33,008 nucleotides of DNA. Origin: CAYQMF01 sp964418595 (GTDB taxonomy: Bacteria > Planctomycetota > UBA1135 > UBA2386). The notes beneath the pieces are model-generated. The model did not search any database. It was not told the origin of the DNA and saw nothing but the letters and a program-made list of their open reading frames with translations. This document shows positions 31,404-33,008 of this stretch, piece after piece. The position numbers and the translations under genes were made by a program. Location of the stretch: NCBI GenBank assembly GCA_964418595.1, contig CAYQMF010000074.1, positions 1 to 33,008 of the forward strand. Reading direction: 5' to 3'. Positions within the stretch are counted from its first letter, which is position 1, and each line of letters opens with the position of its first letter.

Positions 31404-31409
31404 AGGGTA
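31404..31409 (-). promoter_or_regulatory. -10 element TACCCT before the 31396 gene
   Basis: TACCCT on the minus strand ends 7 bases before ATG 31396, with no Shine-Dalgarno; a leaderless layout. Confidence 0.5.
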
Positions 31410-31482
31410 GCCCTCGGCCGAGGCCGTGGCCAGCAAGGCGGGCCGACCGCAGCTCGTCGTCGCGCCCAGGCGCCGGTCTCCG

Positions 31483-31488
31483 GATAAT
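31483..31488 (+). promoter_or_regulatory. -10-like GATAAT with a surrounding dyad, before cvpA
   Basis: GATAAT lies 57 bases before ATG 31546 and sits inside the perfect dyad CGGAT-A-ATCCG (31481-31491), so a regulator could occlude it. No -35 is clear. Confidence 0.4.
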
Positions 31489-31545
31489 CCGTGAGCCGCG
31501 TCGCATGGGCTTGTCGCGTCCCTGCGGTCCCCCTTCGAGTCCCCA

Positions 31546-32181
31546 ATGAGCACGCTGAATGAACTGTGGTCCACCCTGGTCGGCGACCTCGGCTGGGTAG
31601 ACCTCGGCGCCCTGGTGGTCCTCGGCGTCTTCTTCCTCCTGGGCCTCTTGCGCGGGTTCGCCTGGCAGATCGGCCGCATCGCCACCCTGGTCGGGTCGTT
31701 CGCGACGGCGGTGGGCTTCGGGCCGTCGCTCGCCACGCACCTCTTCCACGGCGCGGAGACGAGCCGCCCCCACCTGTACGCGGCGTACGCCCTGAGCTTC
31801 CTGGTCGCCTTCATCGTGCTTTCCGGCCTCGCCCGCATCCTGCACAACGCCGTCCGTCGCGCCGGCTTGTCGTTCTTCGATCGGCTGGGTGGCGGAGTGC
31901 TCGGTGTCGCCACCGGCGGCGTCCTGGTGATGGGCGGACTCAGCGTGGTGCTGATGTTCGGTGAACGGTTCCCGGTCTACGAGAGCGTGCAGACGTCACA
32001 CGCCGTCGAGGTGAGCCGCACCGCGCTGCGCATCCTCGGCGATGCGGTGCCAGCGCCAATCCAGGAGGTGTTCGCCGCGGAGCGCCCGACCCCGCGCTCC
32101 GAGCCCGCCGCGCCGCGCGTTGCCGACACGCCGACCCTGGACCGGGTGCTCCGCGACCTCGAGCGCGACCGCGACCGGTGA
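31546..32181 (+). CDS. CvpA family membrane protein
   Basis: 211 residues. Four membrane helices at about 18-36 (LGALVVLGVFFLLGLLRGF), 45-60, 80-105 (AYALSFLVAFIVLSGLARIL) and 115-140, with the family LGLLRGFAWQIGRI after the first helix and FFDRLGGGVLGVATGGVLV before the last. The C-terminal tail is soluble and charged (VLRDLERDRDR). CvpA proteins are inner-membrane proteins linked to colicin V export and cell-envelope integrity, without an assigned activity. A GATAAT -10-like hexamer lies 57 bases upstream. Its promoter region is divergent from the 31396 gene. Confidence 0.88.
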   Translation: MSTLNELWSTLVGDLGWVDLGALVVLGVFFLLGLLRGFAWQIGRIATLVGSFATAVGFGPSLATHLFHGAETSRPHLYAAYALSFLVAFIVLSGLARILHNAVRRAGLSFFDRLGGGVLGVATGGVLVMGGLSVVLMFGERFPVYESVQTSHAVEVSRTALRILGDAVPAPIQEVFAAERPTPRSEPAAPRVADTPTLDRVLRDLERDRDR

Positions 32182-32284
32182 CCGGCCGCCGCGCCGCCCC
32201 AAGTGGTGGCGCGCAGCCTTGCGCGAGCTTCGGGCGCGCCCGACAGTAGCGCTCTCCCGGGCGCCGCGCGCTCGGCTCGTCGCC

Positions 32285-33008
32285 ATGACCGATCGCTCGC
32301 CTGACTTCGTCGCCGCCCGCCCGCTCGCCGCCAGCTTCCCCGCCAGCCGCAAGGTCGTGCACTCGCCCGATCTCCCCGTCCCCCACCGGGAGATCACGCT
32401 CACCGACGGCGAGCGGATCCGCGTGTACGACACCACGGGGCCGGAGGGTCGCGATCCCGGGCTCGGGATCGACCGCATCCGCACGCCGTGGGTGCGCGAG
32501 CGCGAGCGCCGGGGCGACCAGAACTTCTCGCAGATGCGCTACGCGCGCGCCGGGATGATCACGGAGGAGATGCGCTTCGTCGCGATCCGCGAGAACGTCA
32601 AGCCCGAGTTCGTGCGCGACGAGATCGCGCGCGGGCGCGCGATCATCCCCGCCAACAAGCGCCACCTCGAACTCGAGCCGATGATCATCGGCCGCAACTT
32701 CCTGGTGAAGGTCAACGCCAACATCGGCAACTCGGCGGTGCGCTCGTCGATCGAGGACGAAGTGGAGAAGCTGCAGTGGTCGATCCGCTGGGGCGCCGAC
32801 ACGGTGATGGACCTGTCCACCGGCAAGAACATCCACACCACGCGCGACTGGATCGTGCGCAACGCGCCCGTGCCCATCGGCACCGTGCCCATCTACCAGG
32901 CGCTGGAAAAAGTGGGCGGCGTGGCCGAGGACCTGAGCTGGGCCATCTTCCGAGACACCCTGATCGAGCAGGCCGAGCAGGGCGTGGACTACTTCACCAT
33001 CCACGCCG
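32285..33008 (+). CDS. thiC: Phosphomethylpyrimidine synthase (5' part, runs off the window)
   Basis: 241 complete codons are visible of a protein that usually has about 450-630. ThiC is the radical SAM enzyme converting aminoimidazole ribotide to HMP-phosphate for thiamine. Conserved segments visible: QMRYARAGMITEEMRFVAIRE, GRAIIPANKRHLELEPMIIG, NFLVKVNANIGNSAV, LQWSIRWGADTVMDLSTGKN and APVPIGTVPIYQALEKVGG. The C-terminal CxxCxxxxC cluster is outside the window. The N-terminal domain is about 60 residues (ThiC short form). The 103 bases before ATG 32285 show no TPP riboswitch and no clear Shine-Dalgarno. Confidence 0.97.
   Translation, partial: MTDRSPDFVAARPLAASFPASRKVVHSPDLPVPHREITLTDGERIRVYDTTGPEGRDPGLGIDRIRTPWVRERERRGDQNFSQMRYARAGMITEEMRFVAIRENVKPEFVRDEIARGRAIIPANKRHLELEPMIIGRNFLVKVNANIGNSAVRSSIEDEVEKLQWSIRWGADTVMDLSTGKNIHTTRDWIVRNAPVPIGTVPIYQALEKVGGVAEDLSWAIFRDTLIEQAEQGVDYFTIHA

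Noticed and set aside
32175..32185. CCGGTGACCGG palindrome at the cvpA stop as a terminator
   Set aside because: The one-base loop cannot form a stable hairpin, and no U-run follows.
1..33008. CRISPR arrays, insertion sequences or prophage genes
   Set aside because: No regularly spaced repeats, transposase motifs or phage structural proteins were seen by reading; the gene content is chromosomal throughout.

Overview
The window looks like a chromosomal segment of a high-GC planctomycete (Planctomycetota). The main evidence is a very large PVC-type membrane-bound dehydrogenase with HEAT repeats and a C-terminal CxxCH cytochrome domain (3425-6739), exported HEAT-repeat proteins, a secreted EF-hand-rich protein, a Tat-exported epimerase, and a short planctomycete-style C-terminal domain (21363-21701). 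Third-position G/C use is heavy throughout, so long open frames appear opposite nearly every gene. I see no prophage, transposon, CRISPR array or plasmid functions; this is ordinary chromosome with a few unusual details.

Layout. 1-57: 5' half of a tRNA-Leu(UAA) on the minus strand that appears to be split by a group I intron running off the left edge. 107-208: a 33-residue very basic protein. 360-6739: four tightly packed plus-strand genes for exported proteins (DUF3299-like, HEAT, HEAT-VWA, HEAT-dehydrogenase-cytochrome). 6765-8490: divergent phytanoyl-CoA dioxygenase-like and cation-efflux genes. 8504-12345: secreted EF-hand protein and an Old Yellow Enzyme relative. 12501-14962: DUF4382/DUF5666-like lipoprotein convergent with a Tat-exported NAD-dependent epimerase. 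15076-15151: tRNA-Val(GAC). 15234-16882: two coupled genes of unknown function. 16965-18966: alanine dehydrogenase and undecaprenyl-diphosphatase. 18991-21257: a BlaI-type repressor and M56 membrane protease operon with a duplicated operator. 21363-23667: purC, mtnA and a small conserved gene, divergent from aroA (23714-25015). 25022-27370: divergent genes for an exported lipoprotein and a DUF3187-like outer-membrane protein. 27525-31396: two large cytoplasmic-looking proteins, one with TPR-like helices and a DUF2325-like end. 31546-33008: CvpA-family protein and the 5' part of thiC.

How genes work together. The 360-6739 group probably forms an extracytoplasmic redox or degradation module scaffolded by HEAT solenoids. 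The BlaI/M56 pair is a proteolytic signalling switch whose sensor is a coiled coil rather than a penicillin-binding domain. purC, mtnA, aroA, ald and thiC are housekeeping metabolism (purine, methionine salvage, aromatic amino acids, alanine, thiamine); uppP serves envelope lipid recycling.

Two signals cut across genes. Many start codons lie only 6-11 bases after a TANNNT -10 hexamer with no Shine-Dalgarno, implying leaderless mRNAs. Sec signal peptides repeatedly place glutamine at the first mature position.
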